From contig NZ_PDYG01000018.1 in NCBI RefSeq assembly GCF_002735305.1, forward strand, positions 1 through 64,000: a DNA stretch of 64,000 nt, in the 5' to 3' direction. The notes beneath the pieces are model-generated. The model saw only the letters and a list, made by a program, of their open reading frames with translations, did no database searches and was not told the origin of the DNA. The stretch is from Agathobacter ruminis (GTDB lineage Bacteria; Bacillota; Clostridia; Lachnospirales; Lachnospiraceae). How positions within the stretch are numbered: the first letter of the stretch is position 1; each line of letters begins with the position of its first letter. Position numbers and translations under genes: made by a program. This document shows, in pieces, positions 40,038 to 49,055 of the stretch.

Positions 40038-41390
40038 TTATTCGTTGGAAAATTGTTCTCGTTCAAGATTTGCAAACTGTGTGTATTGCGGCAACCATGC
40101 CAATTTGACGGTTCCAATCGGACCACTTCGCTGTTTTGCAATGATGATTTCGGAAATTCCACGGTCTTCCGAATCCGGATGATAATAATCATCACGGTAA
40201 ATAAACATTACAATATCAGCATCCTGCTCGATGGCTCCCGATTCTCTCAAATCTGATAACATTGGTCTGTGATCCGGTCTCTGCTCTACTGCACGGGACA
40301 GCTGAGACAATGCAATCACAGGTACATTTAATTCTCTGGCGAGTGCTTTTAAACCTCGCGAAATTTCTGAGATCTCCTGCTGGCGCGATTCAGAGCTTTT
40401 GCCGCCGGAACCACTCATCAACTGCAGGTAGTCAATAATAACGATATCGAGTCCCTGATCCAGTTTGAATTTACGACATTTGCTGCGCAATTCGGTCAGC
40501 GTGATACCCGGTGTATCATCAATAATCAGCTTTGAATTGCCGATAATTCCTGCTCCTTCGACCAGCTTTTCCCAGTCGGCATCCGATACGGTACCATTAC
40601 GCATAGCCTGCGCATCGACCTTTGATTCCATGGAGAGCATACGATTGACAAGCTGCTCCTTTGACATTTCCAGTGAGAATACTGCTGCCGCACGACCCTG
40701 ATTAAAGCAGATATGCTTCGCCACATTCAATACAAATGCGGTTTTTCCCATTGCAGGACGCGCTGCAATCAGGATTAAATCTGACGGCTGTAATCCGGCA
40801 GTGCGATAATCCAGATCGGTAAATCCCGTCGGGATACCGGTTACCGCCCCGCTTTGCTGAGATGCTTTTTCAATCTTCTCAAGTACATTCATCGCAACCT
40901 TGCGAATCGGAACAGCATCTTCTGTCTGTCTCGTATTCAGGATTTTAAAAATATCTCGCTCTGTTTCTTCAAAAATATAATCAAGCGATTCCTTTCCGCC
41001 ATAACAGTCATTCTCAATTCCGTCCATGATATCAATCAGACGTCGTTTAATTGCCATTTCTTTTACAATATTGGCGTAGTAGCGGATATTGGCTGAGGTA
41101 GGCACAGCTGTCACAAGGTCTCGGACGAATTCCATGGACTGCACGCTTTCCGGCACATCCTTTTCTTTCAGCTTGCTTTGCAAGGTGACCAGGTCAACCG
41201 GCTTTCCTTCGTTATACAGTTCCACCATAGATTCATAAACAACACCATATTGTTTATGATAAAAATCTTCTTTGATTAATATCTCAAGCGCTGTGCTGAT
41301 GGCATCTTTATCCATAATCATGGATCCGATGACAGACTGCTCCGCTTCTATACTATTGGGTTTGATTCGTGTAAGTATGGTCTCATCCAA
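40038..41390 (-). CDS. dnaB: Replicative DNA helicase DnaB
   Basis: 450 residues. The N-terminal helical domain (NSIEAEQSVIGSMIMD to about 115) binds primase. The RecA-like C-terminal motor has Walker A ARPAMGKTAF near 210 and the IVIIDYLQLMSG Walker B region. Unwinds the replication fork 5' to 3' as a hexamer. Follows rplI in the common Firmicute order gdpP-rplI-dnaB. Confidence 0.97.
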   Translation of the reverse strand: MDETILTRIKPNSIEAEQSVIGSMIMDKDAISTALEILIKEDFYHKQYGVVYESMVELYNEGKPVDLVTLQSKLKEKDVPESVQSMEFVRDLVTAVPTSANIRYYANIVKEMAIKRRLIDIMDGIENDCYGGKESLDYIFEETERDIFKILNTRQTEDAVPIRKVAMNVLEKIEKASQQSGAVTGIPTGFTDLDYRTAGLQPSDLILIAARPAMGKTAFVLNVAKHICFNQGRAAAVFSLEMSKEQLVNRMLSMESKVDAQAMRNGTVSDADWEKLVEGAGIIGNSKLIIDDTPGITLTELRSKCRKFKLDQGLDIVIIDYLQLMSGSGGKSSESRQQEISEISRGLKALARELNVPVIALSQLSRAVEQRPDHRPMLSDLRESGAIEQDADIVMFIYRDDYYHPDSEDRGISEIIIAKQRSGPIGTVKLAWLPQYTQFANLEREQFSNE

Positions 41391-41403
41391 ATTGGATTTC
41401 CCC

Positions 41404-41850
41404 CTATTCCGCTTCTATTTTTACGGCCAGCTCTGCAACCACTTCCGGATGAAGTTTCACTTTTACTTCATAGGTTCCGAGATTCTTGAGTGATTCAGCC
41501 AGCTTGATCTTTTTCTTGTCAATGGTGATGCCACTTTGTGCTTTCAATGCTTCTACGATTTCCTTGGATGAAACAGCACCAAAGCTCTTGCCGCCTTCAC
41601 CGGTACGAATCTTTAATTGTACGGTAACTTCTTTTAATTTGTCTGCAAGCGCCTTTGCCTCTGCAAGGTTTTCTGCTGCCACTTTATCCGCATGCTGATT
41701 CTGCAATTTCAAGTCGTTCAGATTCTTGCCGTTTGCTTCTACCGCAAGCTTTTTGGTGAACAAAGCATTTCTGGCATATCCGTCGCTGACATTTACGATA
41801 TCACCCTTCTTTCCAAGTGCTTTGACATCTTCTAACAATATTACTTTCAT
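41404..41850 (-). CDS. rplI: 50S ribosomal protein bL9
   Basis: 148 residues. N-terminal rRNA-binding domain ([19 protein letters not shown] with GYARN), long connecting helix, and C-terminal domain. The start overlaps the gdpP stop by four bases. Confidence 0.97.
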   Translation of the reverse strand: MKVILLEDVKALGKKGDIVNVSDGYARNALFTKKLAVEANGKNLNDLKLQNQHADKVAAENLAEAKALADKLKEVTVQLKIRTGEGGKSFGAVSSKEIVEALKAQSGITIDKKKIKLAESLKNLGTYEVKVKLHPEVVAELAVKIEAE

Positions 41851-43898
41851 ACTACAATATCTCCTTCTTCCAACATACTGTCGAGCGTTTGCATAATCAC
41901 TTCTTTTGCCTGCTCAATCGTGTATCCTTCCAGTTGCGCACCTGCAACATTCATATGACCGCCGCCACCGAGTTTTTCCATGATAATCTGTACATTGATT
42001 TCGTCGATGGAGCGTGAGCTGACATAAATCCGCTCATTGTACTCTGTCAATACAAAGGATGCTTTGATTCCGACGATATTCAACAATTCATTTGCAGCCT
42101 GCGCACCGACAATCGTCGGGCTCTCAATCCCTTCGCCCGGACATACAGAGATTGCAAATGCTCCGCGGAATACTTCCGCGCGGCGCACTGCTTCTGCGCG
42201 TGCCTTATATGCATCCATATCATTTCGCATTTTCTTGCGGACACGGCTGACATCCACACCGCATCGCTTTAGATAAGCGGCAGCTTCAAAGGTTCGCACA
42301 CCGGTCTTTTGCATAAAGTTATTGGTATCAATCAGGATACCGGAATAGATGCAATCCGCTTCCGCCGGTTCAATCTTCATATTGTCATCAAAATACTGCA
42401 ATACTTCCGCTACCATTTCACATGCCGAAGAGGCATATGGCTCAATATAGGACAGCGTCGGGTTTTCAATTACTTCTGAATTCTGACGATGATGATCAAA
42501 TACTACAACAGTATTGGCGCGTTTCAACAGTTCCGGACATTCTGTGTAGCTCGGACGGTTCGTATCCACCACCATAACCACAGAGTCATAGTTCAGTGCC
42601 TCGAGCGCCTCTTCGCTATTGATAAACATATCCTCCGGATAACCTGCTTCCGGCACAAAAGTCTCAAGCAATGGGCGAACCGAACTGGTCGGATTATTAA
42701 TGACAATCTGTGCTTTCTTGCCGAGGAATTTTGCCGCACAATATACGCCGATTCCCGCACCGAGTGAATCGATATCAGTCAGGGAATGACCCATGATAAT
42801 GACATTGTCCCTGGATTCGAGGATTTCGCGAAGTGCATGAGCCTTGACGCGGGCTTTGACACGCGTATTACGCTCAACCTCTTTGGCTTTTCCTCCATAA
42901 TAGGTGATCTCTGCATCATTTTTGAGCACTGCCTGATCGCCGCCTCGTCCGAGCGCCAGATCAATGGCTGCACGTGCTGCATCATAATTTTCCGTATAGG
43001 TCTCACCGGACAGACCGATTCCGATACTCAGTGTGATTGGAACCTCATTTCCGATTTTGATTGCTTTGACATCTTCAAGGACTTTGAATTTATCCTCTTC
43101 GAGCTGTGCCAGGAACTTGTGGCGGAAAATAACAAAATATTTATCTCGCTCCACTTTGCGCACCAGACCGTCCACTTTTCCAAAGTACTGAGCCACACGC
43201 CGGTCTACCAGCGCCGTCAGGAAGGACTGCTTCACCGTCTCGATGGAACTCATTGTCTCTTCGTAGTTATCAATATATACCAGTGCCGATACAAGTTTCT
43301 GATCTTCATTCTCCTGCATATAATGGCGCAATTGCGTTTCATCAAACAGATAAATGGCAATCAGGAATTCTTCTGAATTCTCAATGCTCATCAGTGCACT
43401 ATGATCTGCGACTGTATCAAAATAGATATGATTGGCTGCTACGCGGAAGTGCTTTTCTTCCGTATCCACATAAAAATCATGCGGAAATTCCGGTTTTTGC
43501 AGTACTTCTTTTGTCAGGCTTGAAAACAAAGATGTAATCGATTTGTGATATCCCTGATCCACGCCTGTCAATCCGCGAAATTCCTGATTCATCCACAGGA
43601 TTTTACCATTGTAATCCAAAAGGGCATATGGAATCTCAAATTCATTGAGCAAATGCTTTTGTACTGTGGCATATCTGGTAGCAAAATTGATGACTTCGCT
43701 GGCCAGCTTTGGCTTAGCGTTCAAATAAAGAATCAATTCCGCACAAAAATATATCAGTGTAAAGCCTGTTGCTCCAACTCCCAGTCGCCAATCCAGTATA
43801 TATGCCGGGACTGTCAGCAATACCAGAAATCCCGTCCAATACAGCGGCAACTGCATATATGCTCTTAAGTTTCCTTTCATACGAATTCTACTCTTCAT
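41847..43898 (-). CDS. gdpP: Cyclic di-AMP phosphodiesterase GdpP (DHH/DHHA1)
   Basis: 683 residues: two N-terminal membrane helices, a PAS-like domain (about 75-160), a degenerate GGDEF domain without a GGDEF motif (about 165-320), a DHH domain ([16 protein letters not shown] and VFDHHRQ) and a DHHA1 domain ending in [12 protein letters not shown]. Degrades cyclic di-AMP and so influences potassium and wall homeostasis. The start at 43898 (MKSRIRMKG) is set by GGAGGG eight bases upstream; the longer frame to 43928 lacks a signal. An extended -10 (TGCTATAAT) lies at 43934-43942. Confidence 0.94.
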   Translation of the reverse strand: MKSRIRMKGNLRAYMQLPLYWTGFLVLLTVPAYILDWRLGVGATGFTLIYFCAELILYLNAKPKLASEVINFATRYATVQKHLLNEFEIPYALLDYNGKILWMNQEFRGLTGVDQGYHKSITSLFSSLTKEVLQKPEFPHDFYVDTEEKHFRVAANHIYFDTVADHSALMSIENSEEFLIAIYLFDETQLRHYMQENEDQKLVSALVYIDNYEETMSSIETVKQSFLTALVDRRVAQYFGKVDGLVRKVERDKYFVIFRHKFLAQLEEDKFKVLEDVKAIKIGNEVPITLSIGIGLSGETYTENYDAARAAIDLALGRGGDQAVLKNDAEITYYGGKAKEVERNTRVKARVKAHALREILESRDNVIIMGHSLTDIDSLGAGIGVYCAAKFLGKKAQIVINNPTSSVRPLLETFVPEAGYPEDMFINSEEALEALNYDSVVMVVDTNRPSYTECPELLKRANTVVVFDHHRQNSEVIENPTLSYIEPYASSACEMVAEVLQYFDDNMKIEPAEADCIYSGILIDTNNFMQKTGVRTFEAAAYLKRCGVDVSRVRKKMRNDMDAYKARAEAVRRAEVFRGAFAISVCPGEGIESPTIVGAQAANELLNIVGIKASFVLTEYNERIYVSSRSIDEINVQIIMEKLGGGGHMNVAGAQLEGYTIEQAKEVIMQTLDSMLEEGDIVV

Positions 43899-43933
43899 AC
43901 TTTCCCTCCGAGGAATTTCGATATACATTCCCC

Positions 43934-43942
43934 ATTATAGCA
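43934..43942 (-). promoter_or_regulatory. Extended -10 promoter of gdpP-rplI-dnaB
   Basis: Minus strand TGCTATAAT, a perfect -10 with the TGn extension and no good -35, about 36 bases before the gdpP start. Confidence 0.55.
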
Positions 43943-44010
43943 TTTTACTTTGTTCAAATAAAGCAGTTCCGCTGATTTTCAGTAACAATGACGATCGGAG
44001 AAAAAAGAAA

Positions 44011-44032
44011 CGGCCGTGTAAATGCACGGCCG
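44011..44032 (-). terminator. Terminator of the NfeD/band-7 transcript
   Basis: An 8 bp GC-rich stem (CGGCCGTG with CACGGCCG), followed on the minus strand by TTTCTTTTTT. Lies 18 bases after the stop codon. Confidence 0.85.
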
Positions 44033-44049
44033 CTTCTTAGTGGTTTGGA

Positions 44050-45003
44050 TTATGAATTTTCTTTCGCAACTTCTACCAGTGATTTGGCAAGTCCTGCCAT
44101 TCCCTGGATTTCGGATGGAATGATAATCTTGGTTGCTTTTCCGTCTGCAGCCTTTGCAAATGCTTCGAGGCTCTTGATCTGAAGCACTGCAGAGTCCGGA
44201 GCAGCTTCCTTTAACATGCGAAGACCGTCTGCATTCGCCTGCTGAATCTTGAGGATTGCTTCTGCCTGTCCTTCTGCTTCCTTGACCGTTGCTTCTCTCT
44301 TTGCTTCTGCGCGAAGAATAGCTGCCTGCTTCTCTGCTTCTGCATCCAAAATGGCTGATTCCTTGTTACCTTCTGCCACAAGAATGGTGGATTTCTTTTC
44401 ACCTTCTGCACGAAGGATGGCTTCACGGCGTTCACGCTCTGCCTTCATCTGTTTCTCCATCGCATCCTGGATGGCCTTTGGCGGAATGATATTCTTTAAT
44501 TCGACACGGTTTACCTTGATTCCCCAAGGATCTGTTGCAACATCAAGTGTTGCACGCATCTTGGTATTGATGGTCTCACGGCTGGTCAGTGTCTCATCGA
44601 GTTCCAAATCACCGATGATATTTCGAAGCGTGGTTGCAGTCAGATTCTCGATTGCCATAATCGGATTCTCTACGCCGTATGCATAGAGCTTTGGATCGGT
44701 AATCTGGAAATATACGACGGTGTCAATCTGCATCGTAACATTATCCTTGGTAATTACCGGCTGCGGTGGGAAATCCACTACCTGTTCCTTTAAGTTCACA
44801 CGACGTGCAATGCGGTCAATGAATGGCGCCTTGAAGTGCAAACCTACACTCCATGTGGTCAGATAACCTCCCAAACGCTCGATTACCATTGCATGTGCCT
44901 GTGGTACAATCTTGATGCAGCTGATAATAATCGCCAGTAAAATGATTAATACGACGATCAATGCAGTAATTGCCCCAAAATCTGTAACTGTTTCTAATTG
45001 CAT
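44050..45003 (-). CDS. SPFH/band-7 family membrane protein (stomatin-like)
   Basis: 317 residues. One N-terminal membrane helix (about 13-34), an SPFH domain (about 35-200; PQAHAMVIERLGGY, PPQPVITKDNVTMQID), an Ala/Glu/Arg-rich coiled coil (about 185-265) and a C-terminal tail. It resembles QmcA and stomatin proteins that form membrane scaffolds. The NfeD gene directly upstream overlaps by ten bases, the classic NfeD-stomatin pairing. Confidence 0.92.
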   Translation of the reverse strand: MQLETVTDFGAITALIVVLIILLAIIISCIKIVPQAHAMVIERLGGYLTTWSVGLHFKAPFIDRIARRVNLKEQVVDFPPQPVITKDNVTMQIDTVVYFQITDPKLYAYGVENPIMAIENLTATTLRNIIGDLELDETLTSRETINTKMRATLDVATDPWGIKVNRVELKNIIPPKAIQDAMEKQMKAERERREAILRAEGEKKSTILVAEGNKESAILDAEAEKQAAILRAEAKREATVKEAEGQAEAILKIQQANADGLRMLKEAAPDSAVLQIKSLEAFAKAADGKATKIIIPSEIQGMAGLAKSLVEVAKENS

Positions 45004-45470
45004 GATGATACCTCCTCATATTTTTCTACAATGAGCTTTACGCCTTGTATTTGTGTTACTTTGACCAGTGTTCCTTCCGGAATCACGGTCTCATCTTTCG
45101 TCGACCGTAAGGTCCATTCTTTTCCATGAATCACACCCATGCCGGTCTCATTACGGTTGTCTATCTTCTCTTTCACAGCCAATACTTCTCCCACCAGCGA
45201 GTCCGCATTCGTCGGAAGTATTCTGCGATTGACATATTTGCGTGCCAAAGGACGCGTTGCCAGCAGTGTGATCAGTGATACCACAAAGAATACCACAATC
45301 TGCAGCCAGATCGGACCTGATACTGCTGCCACAATCAATGCAAACAATGCGCCAACCGCCAGCCAGATGGAAACCAGCCCGACTGTCAGCAGTTCCACTG
45401 CCGTGAATGCGATCAGCATAATCAGCCAGATTAGAATCGGTGTCATTCGAATTGTGATTTCCAGCATCAT
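44994..45470 (-). CDS. NfeD family membrane protein
   Basis: 158 residues. Membrane helices occupy about residues 10-80, followed by a small OB-fold-like domain (about 90-150; LVGEVLAVKEKIDN, GVIHGKEWTLRS). This is the short NfeD form partnered with stomatin-like proteins and thought to influence membrane microdomains. Confidence 0.92.
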   Translation of the reverse strand: MMLEITIRMTPILIWLIMLIAFTAVELLTVGLVSIWLAVGALFALIVAAVSGPIWLQIVVFFVVSLITLLATRPLARKYVNRRILPTNADSLVGEVLAVKEKIDNRNETGMGVIHGKEWTLRSTKDETVIPEGTLVKVTQIQGVKLIVEKYEEVSSCN

Positions 45471-45495
45471 AGAAATCCCCCTCCTCTCTTTAAAA

Positions 45496-45524
45496 ATCCT
45501 ATCATTCTATGCTTATGCTTTCAA
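45496..45524 (-). promoter_or_regulatory. Promoter of the NfeD/band-7 operon
   Basis: Minus strand TTGAAA (45519-45524), 17-base spacer, TAGGAT (45496-45501), followed by a GGAGGGGG ribosome binding site. Confidence 0.6.
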
Positions 45525-45531
45525 GGTTTTT

Positions 45532-45933
45532 TTAATAAGTCAATCCGTCAAGCTTTTCGCTCGATTCTTTGTCTTGCGTTTCCACAATCCGTATCACCAA
45601 ATGGTTCGGCAGACAGGTAATCGGCATCAGCGATGTATGTACGAATCCCATGTGTTCGCAGAGATGGTCCGGACAGCTCGATTCCACAATCCCAATGCTC
45701 CCCCTGCGCACTTCGAGCACATTATATTCATCTTCGCCATATGCAATCCGTATTTGATACGGTTCCTTCACATTCGTCAAATCAATGGTCTGCAGCAATT
45801 CATCATCCCGATATACTTCGGCATAACAATCCACTGCATCCGCACGATATTCAAAATATAAAATCATCAAAATGCTTGCCACCGTAATCACGGCGATTAC
45901 CGCAGCCAGCCCTATCACTCGCTTTTTCATCAT
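45532..45933 (-). CDS. NusG domain II-containing extracytoplasmic protein
   Basis: 133 residues. An N-terminal membrane anchor (about 5-27) and an outside-facing domain of the NusG_II family (SCPDHLCEHMGFVHTSLMPITCLPNHLVIRI near the C-terminus), with three conserved cysteines. In other Firmicutes such proteins often accompany flavin or polyprenyl-related membrane proteins, but their role is not established. The ribosome binding site is weak; either of two adjacent ATG codons could be used. Confidence 0.85.
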   Translation of the reverse strand: MMKKRVIGLAAVIAVITVASILMILYFEYRADAVDCYAEVYRDDELLQTIDLTNVKEPYQIRIAYGEDEYNVLEVRRGSIGIVESSCPDHLCEHMGFVHTSLMPITCLPNHLVIRIVETQDKESSEKLDGLTY

Positions 45934-46077
45934 GTTGTCATCATATCATACTTGACCTTTCCCAACAAACATTTCCATGCATTTTTCCATAAAATGTACG
46001 GTTTCGGAAAGAGTGGACAGATTTGAAAATTTGTGTTATTGTATGAAAGTTATCAGAAAAAATAATGAGGATAGAAT

Positions 46078-46416
46078 ATGGCAAGTACACAGAGAAGTAG
46101 AAAAAGCGATCAAAAGATGATTGTGCTTTCATTTATGGCAAATATTCCGACGGTGTTGACCGGATTTTTGATTGGAGCAGCGGTTGCTGTCAATTATGAT
46201 AAGATTGATGTCATTCCAATGTTTACGCTGGCAGCATTTATTTTTTATACTGCAATGGTAATTATCTGGAGACTGGTAGGCTTCATGAGCCGCTATCGTT
46301 TCTTTATCAAATTATCCAACCAACTGTTGTATTGTGAAGCAATCTTTTTGATTGTTGTATATGCGTTTAACCTGTATGTAGATCATACGATGTTTCCGGT
46401 TGATCCGTTAATTTAA
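46078..46416 (+). CDS. Small integral membrane protein, unknown
   Basis: 112 residues with a basic N-terminus (ASTQRSRKSDQKM) and three predicted membrane helices (about 18-36, 48-68, 84-102). I recognise no family. GAGGAT lies eight bases before the ATG and a terminator hairpin follows, both of which support a real gene. It stands alone on the plus strand. Confidence 0.65.
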   Translation: MASTQRSRKSDQKMIVLSFMANIPTVLTGFLIGAAVAVNYDKIDVIPMFTLAAFIFYTAMVIIWRLVGFMSRYRFFIKLSNQLLYCEAIFLIVVYAFNLYVDHTMFPVDPLI

Positions 46417-46437
46417 TACGCTAAAAAAGTTATAAAA

Positions 46438-46463
46438 AATAAAGGTCTGAATCGACCTTTATT
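46438..46463 (+). terminator. Terminator of the small membrane protein gene
   Basis: AATAAAGGTC pairs perfectly with GACCTTTATT (10 bp, 6-base loop) followed by TTTTTTTC. Confidence 0.85.
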
Positions 46464-46480
46464 TTTTTTCGTCTTGTCAA

Positions 46481-46515
46481 GACCCCCACCTACGCTAACG
46501 CTTAGAGGTGGGGGA
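46481..46515 (-). terminator. Strong CCCCCACCT hairpin at the end of the small coupled gene pair
   Basis: CCCCCACCT and AGGTGGGGG form a perfect 9 bp stem with a loop containing the direct repeat AGCG-TT-AGCG. The stop codon of the 57-residue gene lies inside the loop. The T-run after it is poor (TCTTGAC). The shape and composition recall hairpins at the ends of IS200/IS605-type elements. Confidence 0.6.
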
Positions 46516-46668
46516 TTTCTCCGACTGAGTTGAATTTTTCTTGTCTTCGTCTTCCGTGCGCTTCACCAACAGTCCCGCAAGTATGATTCCGACGCCTACG
46601 AGCAGCAGCAGAATCAATAACGGGATGACACGCGTGTCATGTGTTGCAGCGGCAACCGTAGTTATCAT
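46495..46668 (-). CDS. Small single-pass membrane protein (57 aa)
   Basis: 57 codons, starting ATGATAACTACG, so the ATG overlaps the TGA of the upstream gene (ATGA). The peptide begins MITTVAAATHDTRVIPLL and has one strongly hydrophobic helix (about 14-35) followed by a charged tail (KRTEDEDKK) ending in SPTSKR. The overlap with the preceding gene argues for translational coupling and a real product. No known family recognised. Confidence 0.6.
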   Translation of the reverse strand: MITTVAAATHDTRVIPLLILLLLVGVGIILAGLLVKRTEDEDKKNSTQSEKSPTSKR

Positions 46669-46988
46669 TTGCATCCGTATTTCTCCATCTGATCATCAAT
46701 TTGTTTACGAAGCGGTTCAATCTGCGACAGCGTTCGCTTCATAACCATCGCATAAATCGGATAAGCCACCCCCAACAGAACAGCTCCAACCACACAGATG
46801 ATGATTGCCTGGGTAAGCATAAAATCATGCCAGACTACCAGGCAGCCGATTCCCAGCCCGAGAATCAACGCGCCGCCGAGCGCTAGTACGATTGCCATTG
46901 CTTTTGACATCTTACGCACCTGTGTCTCCATTTTGTCTAATTGCTGTCGTTTTTCTGTCAGTTCTGTCGTTATTTCGTCGATATTCAT
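46665..46988 (-). CDS. Two-helix membrane protein with flanking coiled coils
   Basis: 107 residues. A cytoplasmic helical N-terminus (MNIDEITTELTEKRQQLDKMETQ), two membrane helices (about 30-52 and 58-82) and a helical C-terminus. The start at 46988 follows AAGGAG by six bases; a frame to 47048 exists without a signal. No family recognised. Coupled to the 57-residue gene. Confidence 0.7.
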   Translation of the reverse strand: MNIDEITTELTEKRQQLDKMETQVRKMSKAMAIVLALGGALILGLGIGCLVVWHDFMLTQAIIICVVGAVLLGVAYPIYAMVMKRTLSQIEPLRKQIDDQMEKYGCK

Positions 46989-47054
46989 CGTTATCTCCTT
47001 TTTTGTTCTTATTGCTTTTATTTTACGCATTTTTGCGGACTTGTTCAAGTGGGA

Positions 47055-47083
47055 TTGAGTTCCCTTGCCATTCCTGATATAAT
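47055..47083 (+). promoter_or_regulatory. Promoter of the aldo/keto reductase gene
   Basis: TTGAGT (47055-47060), 17-base spacer, perfect TATAAT (47078-47083). Confidence 0.65.
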
Positions 47084-47122
47084 GGCGGCAAATTAATTGC
47101 CTTTTATGAAGGAGGAAAATAG

Positions 47123-47977
47123 ATGCATACTATGACCGACCGTATTTTGTTGAACAATCAGACTTCGATTCCGTGTCTGGGTTTTGGCACTTACAAGATT
47201 ACGGATGCCAAAGAGGCATACCAAAGCGTTTATGACGCCTTGTCTATCGGATACCGCCATATTGATACTGCTGCCTTTTACGAAAATGAGGCTTCTGTCG
47301 GCGCTGCAATCCGTGATTTTATGGCTGATCATCAGGTTGCCCGGGAAGAAATCTTTGTCACCAGCAAAGTCTGGAAAACAGAATTCGGAAGAGAGCGGAC
47401 GAAAAAAGCTTTTGCAAAGTCTATGGAGCTGCTCGGACTGGATTATCTGGATTTGTATCTAGTACATTGGCCATCTTCATTTGCCTTTGACGATGACTGG
47501 GAAAATACCAACCGCGATACATGGCGCGGTATGATAGACAATTACCGGTCCGGACGTGTCAAAGCAATCGGTGTATCAAATTTCCTGCCGCATCATCTGC
47601 ATGCACTGATGGATATGGAAGTGATTCCTGCTGTGGATCAGATTGAGGTCAATCCGGGATTTTTGCAGGAAGAAACCCTCCTGTTTTGCAAAGAAAACAA
47701 GATTGTCGTGGAAGCGTGGAGCCCGCTTGGCAGAGGTCTTTCTCTGAAGCATCCGCTTTTGGAATCGCTTGCTCAAAAATATCGTCGAAGCGTTGCGCAA
47801 ATCATTCTGCGCTGGGAACTGCAGCATGATATCATCCCGCTCCCAAAATCAGTCAATCCGTCTCGTATGAAAGAGAATGCGCAAGTTTTTGATTTTTCTC
47901 TTTCTTCCGAGGATATGGCAGCAATCGATGCGCTTGCGCCATACGGCAATTCCGGGCATTCTCCGGATCAGGTATAA
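47123..47977 (+). CDS. Aldo/keto reductase
   Basis: 284 residues, a single TIM barrel of the AKR superfamily (AKR5-like, resembling 2,5-diketo-gluconate reductases). The catalytic tetrad is Asp48, Tyr53, Lys82 and His115. The NADPH-binding LPKS segment is present near the C-terminus. Reduces an aldehyde or ketone; substrate unknown. GGAGG lies about nine bases upstream of the ATG. Confidence 0.93.
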   Translation: MHTMTDRILLNNQTSIPCLGFGTYKITDAKEAYQSVYDALSIGYRHIDTAAFYENEASVGAAIRDFMADHQVAREEIFVTSKVWKTEFGRERTKKAFAKSMELLGLDYLDLYLVHWPSSFAFDDDWENTNRDTWRGMIDNYRSGRVKAIGVSNFLPHHLHALMDMEVIPAVDQIEVNPGFLQEETLLFCKENKIVVEAWSPLGRGLSLKHPLLESLAQKYRRSVAQIILRWELQHDIIPLPKSVNPSRMKENAQVFDFSLSSEDMAAIDALAPYGNSGHSPDQV

Positions 47978-47988
47978 AACTACATAAG

Positions 47989-48126
47989 AAAGCATGTTGC
48001 TTGCAACATGCTCGCGCCGAGCGCGGTTGCTGAAGGCAACATATTCCTATCGCGCGAGTGCGCATCCATAGCGGAGCGCTTTTTATGATATAGGAATTTC
48101 GGAGAAATTTCCTATATCATAAAGAT
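47989..48126. repeat. Densely folded intergenic spacer
   Basis: Between convergent genes this spacer packs several inverted repeats: AGCATGTTGC/GCAACATGCT (perfect), GTTGC/GCAAC, CGCGC-rich small stems, and TTATGATATAGGAA/TTCCTATATCATAA (14 bp, perfect). An outer ATTCCTAT/ATAGGAAT pair brackets the second half. It reads like a structured RNA or an inserted repetitive intergenic element rather than a plain terminator. Confidence 0.6.
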
Positions 48127-48156
48127 AGGGCATGAAATCAATTGATTTCATGCCCT
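48127..48156. terminator. Perfect 30 bp palindromic terminator
   Basis: AGGGCATGAAATCAA and its exact complement form an uninterrupted palindrome followed by TTTTGTTTTTT on the plus strand. It ends the aldo/keto reductase transcript and lies ten bases from the stop of the convergent SDR gene. Confidence 0.85.
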
Positions 48157-48165
48157 TTTTGTTTT

Positions 48166-48942
48166 TTACATGCTGGTATATCCACCGTCTACCGGTAAAA
48201 TCACTCCGTTTACATATGTACTGCACGGTGCAGATAAGAAAATCGCAGCTGTGTCAAGCTCGCCTTCTTTTCCATATCTTGCCATCGGAATCATGGTCTT
48301 CGCATAATTCTGGAAATATTCGGAATCCAGTGTTTCTTTTGTCAGCGGGGTTTCGAAATATCCCGGACAAATTGCGTTGACTGTAATGCCTTTATCACCC
48401 CACTCTGCTGCAAGTGCGCGGGTCAGATTGACTACGCCGCCTTTGGCTGCATGATACGGAGATGCCGGTGCAATCTTGTTTCCGACCAGACCATACATTG
48501 ATGCTATGTTGATAATGCGTCCATAGTTTGCCGGAATCATTGCTTTCTTTGCAACTGCGCGTGCCATTTTGAATGAACCGAACAAGTCGATATTCATCTC
48601 GTTTGCAAACTGCTCATCAGTGATATCTTCTGCCGGTGCTACAGCGCCGGTTCCTGCATTGTTTACCAGTATATCAATGCGTCCCATTTCCTTAAGGATG
48701 GTGTCGACCGCTGCTTCCACACGCTCCGTATCGGTAATATCACATGCGACTCCGATTGCTTTTACCCCATAAGTCTCACTGATTTCCTTTGCTACTTCAT
48801 CAATCAGGTTCTGGCGTCGTGCAAGTGCTACGATATTTGCGCCCTGACTCGCAAGCGCTTTTGCCATTTGCACCCCTAATCCGGTTGATGCACCGGTTAC
48901 AACAGCTACCTGACCTGTTAAATCAAAATACTGATTACCCAT
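48166..48942 (-). CDS. Short-chain dehydrogenase/reductase
   Basis: 258 residues, classical SDR. The cofactor loop GASTGLG is at residues 17-23, NNAG near 92, and the catalytic Ser, Tyr and Lys lie in the ASMYG region and YHAAK. The PGYF segment and the C-terminal DGGYTSM resemble gluconate 5-dehydrogenase or 3-oxoacyl-ACP-reductase-like sugar dehydrogenases. Substrate not determinable. TTGGAGG precedes the ATG. Confidence 0.93.
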   Translation of the reverse strand: MGNQYFDLTGQVAVVTGASTGLGVQMAKALASQGANIVALARRQNLIDEVAKEISETYGVKAIGVACDITDTERVEAAVDTILKEMGRIDILVNNAGTGAVAPAEDITDEQFANEMNIDLFGSFKMARAVAKKAMIPANYGRIINIASMYGLVGNKIAPASPYHAAKGGVVNLTRALAAEWGDKGITVNAICPGYFETPLTKETLDSEYFQNYAKTMIPMARYGKEGELDTAAIFLSAPCSTYVNGVILPVDGGYTSM

Positions 48943-48974
48943 TTGAAAAAACCTCCAATCATTATGATAATTGT

Positions 48975-49003
48975 ATTATATCATTTGTCAGACAACTTTA
49001 AAA
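48975..49003 (-). promoter_or_regulatory. SDR promoter with an 11 bp palindrome in its spacer
   Basis: Perfect TATAAT (48975-48980) with a weak TTTTAA -35 (48998-49003). The spacer contains TTGTCAGACAA (48985-48995), a perfect palindrome around a central base, ideally placed for a repressor. Confidence 0.45.
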
Positions 49004-49055
49004 TACTTACAATAAATTCGTATTATTACCGCTTTCTCTTCTAATTACCAAACAG

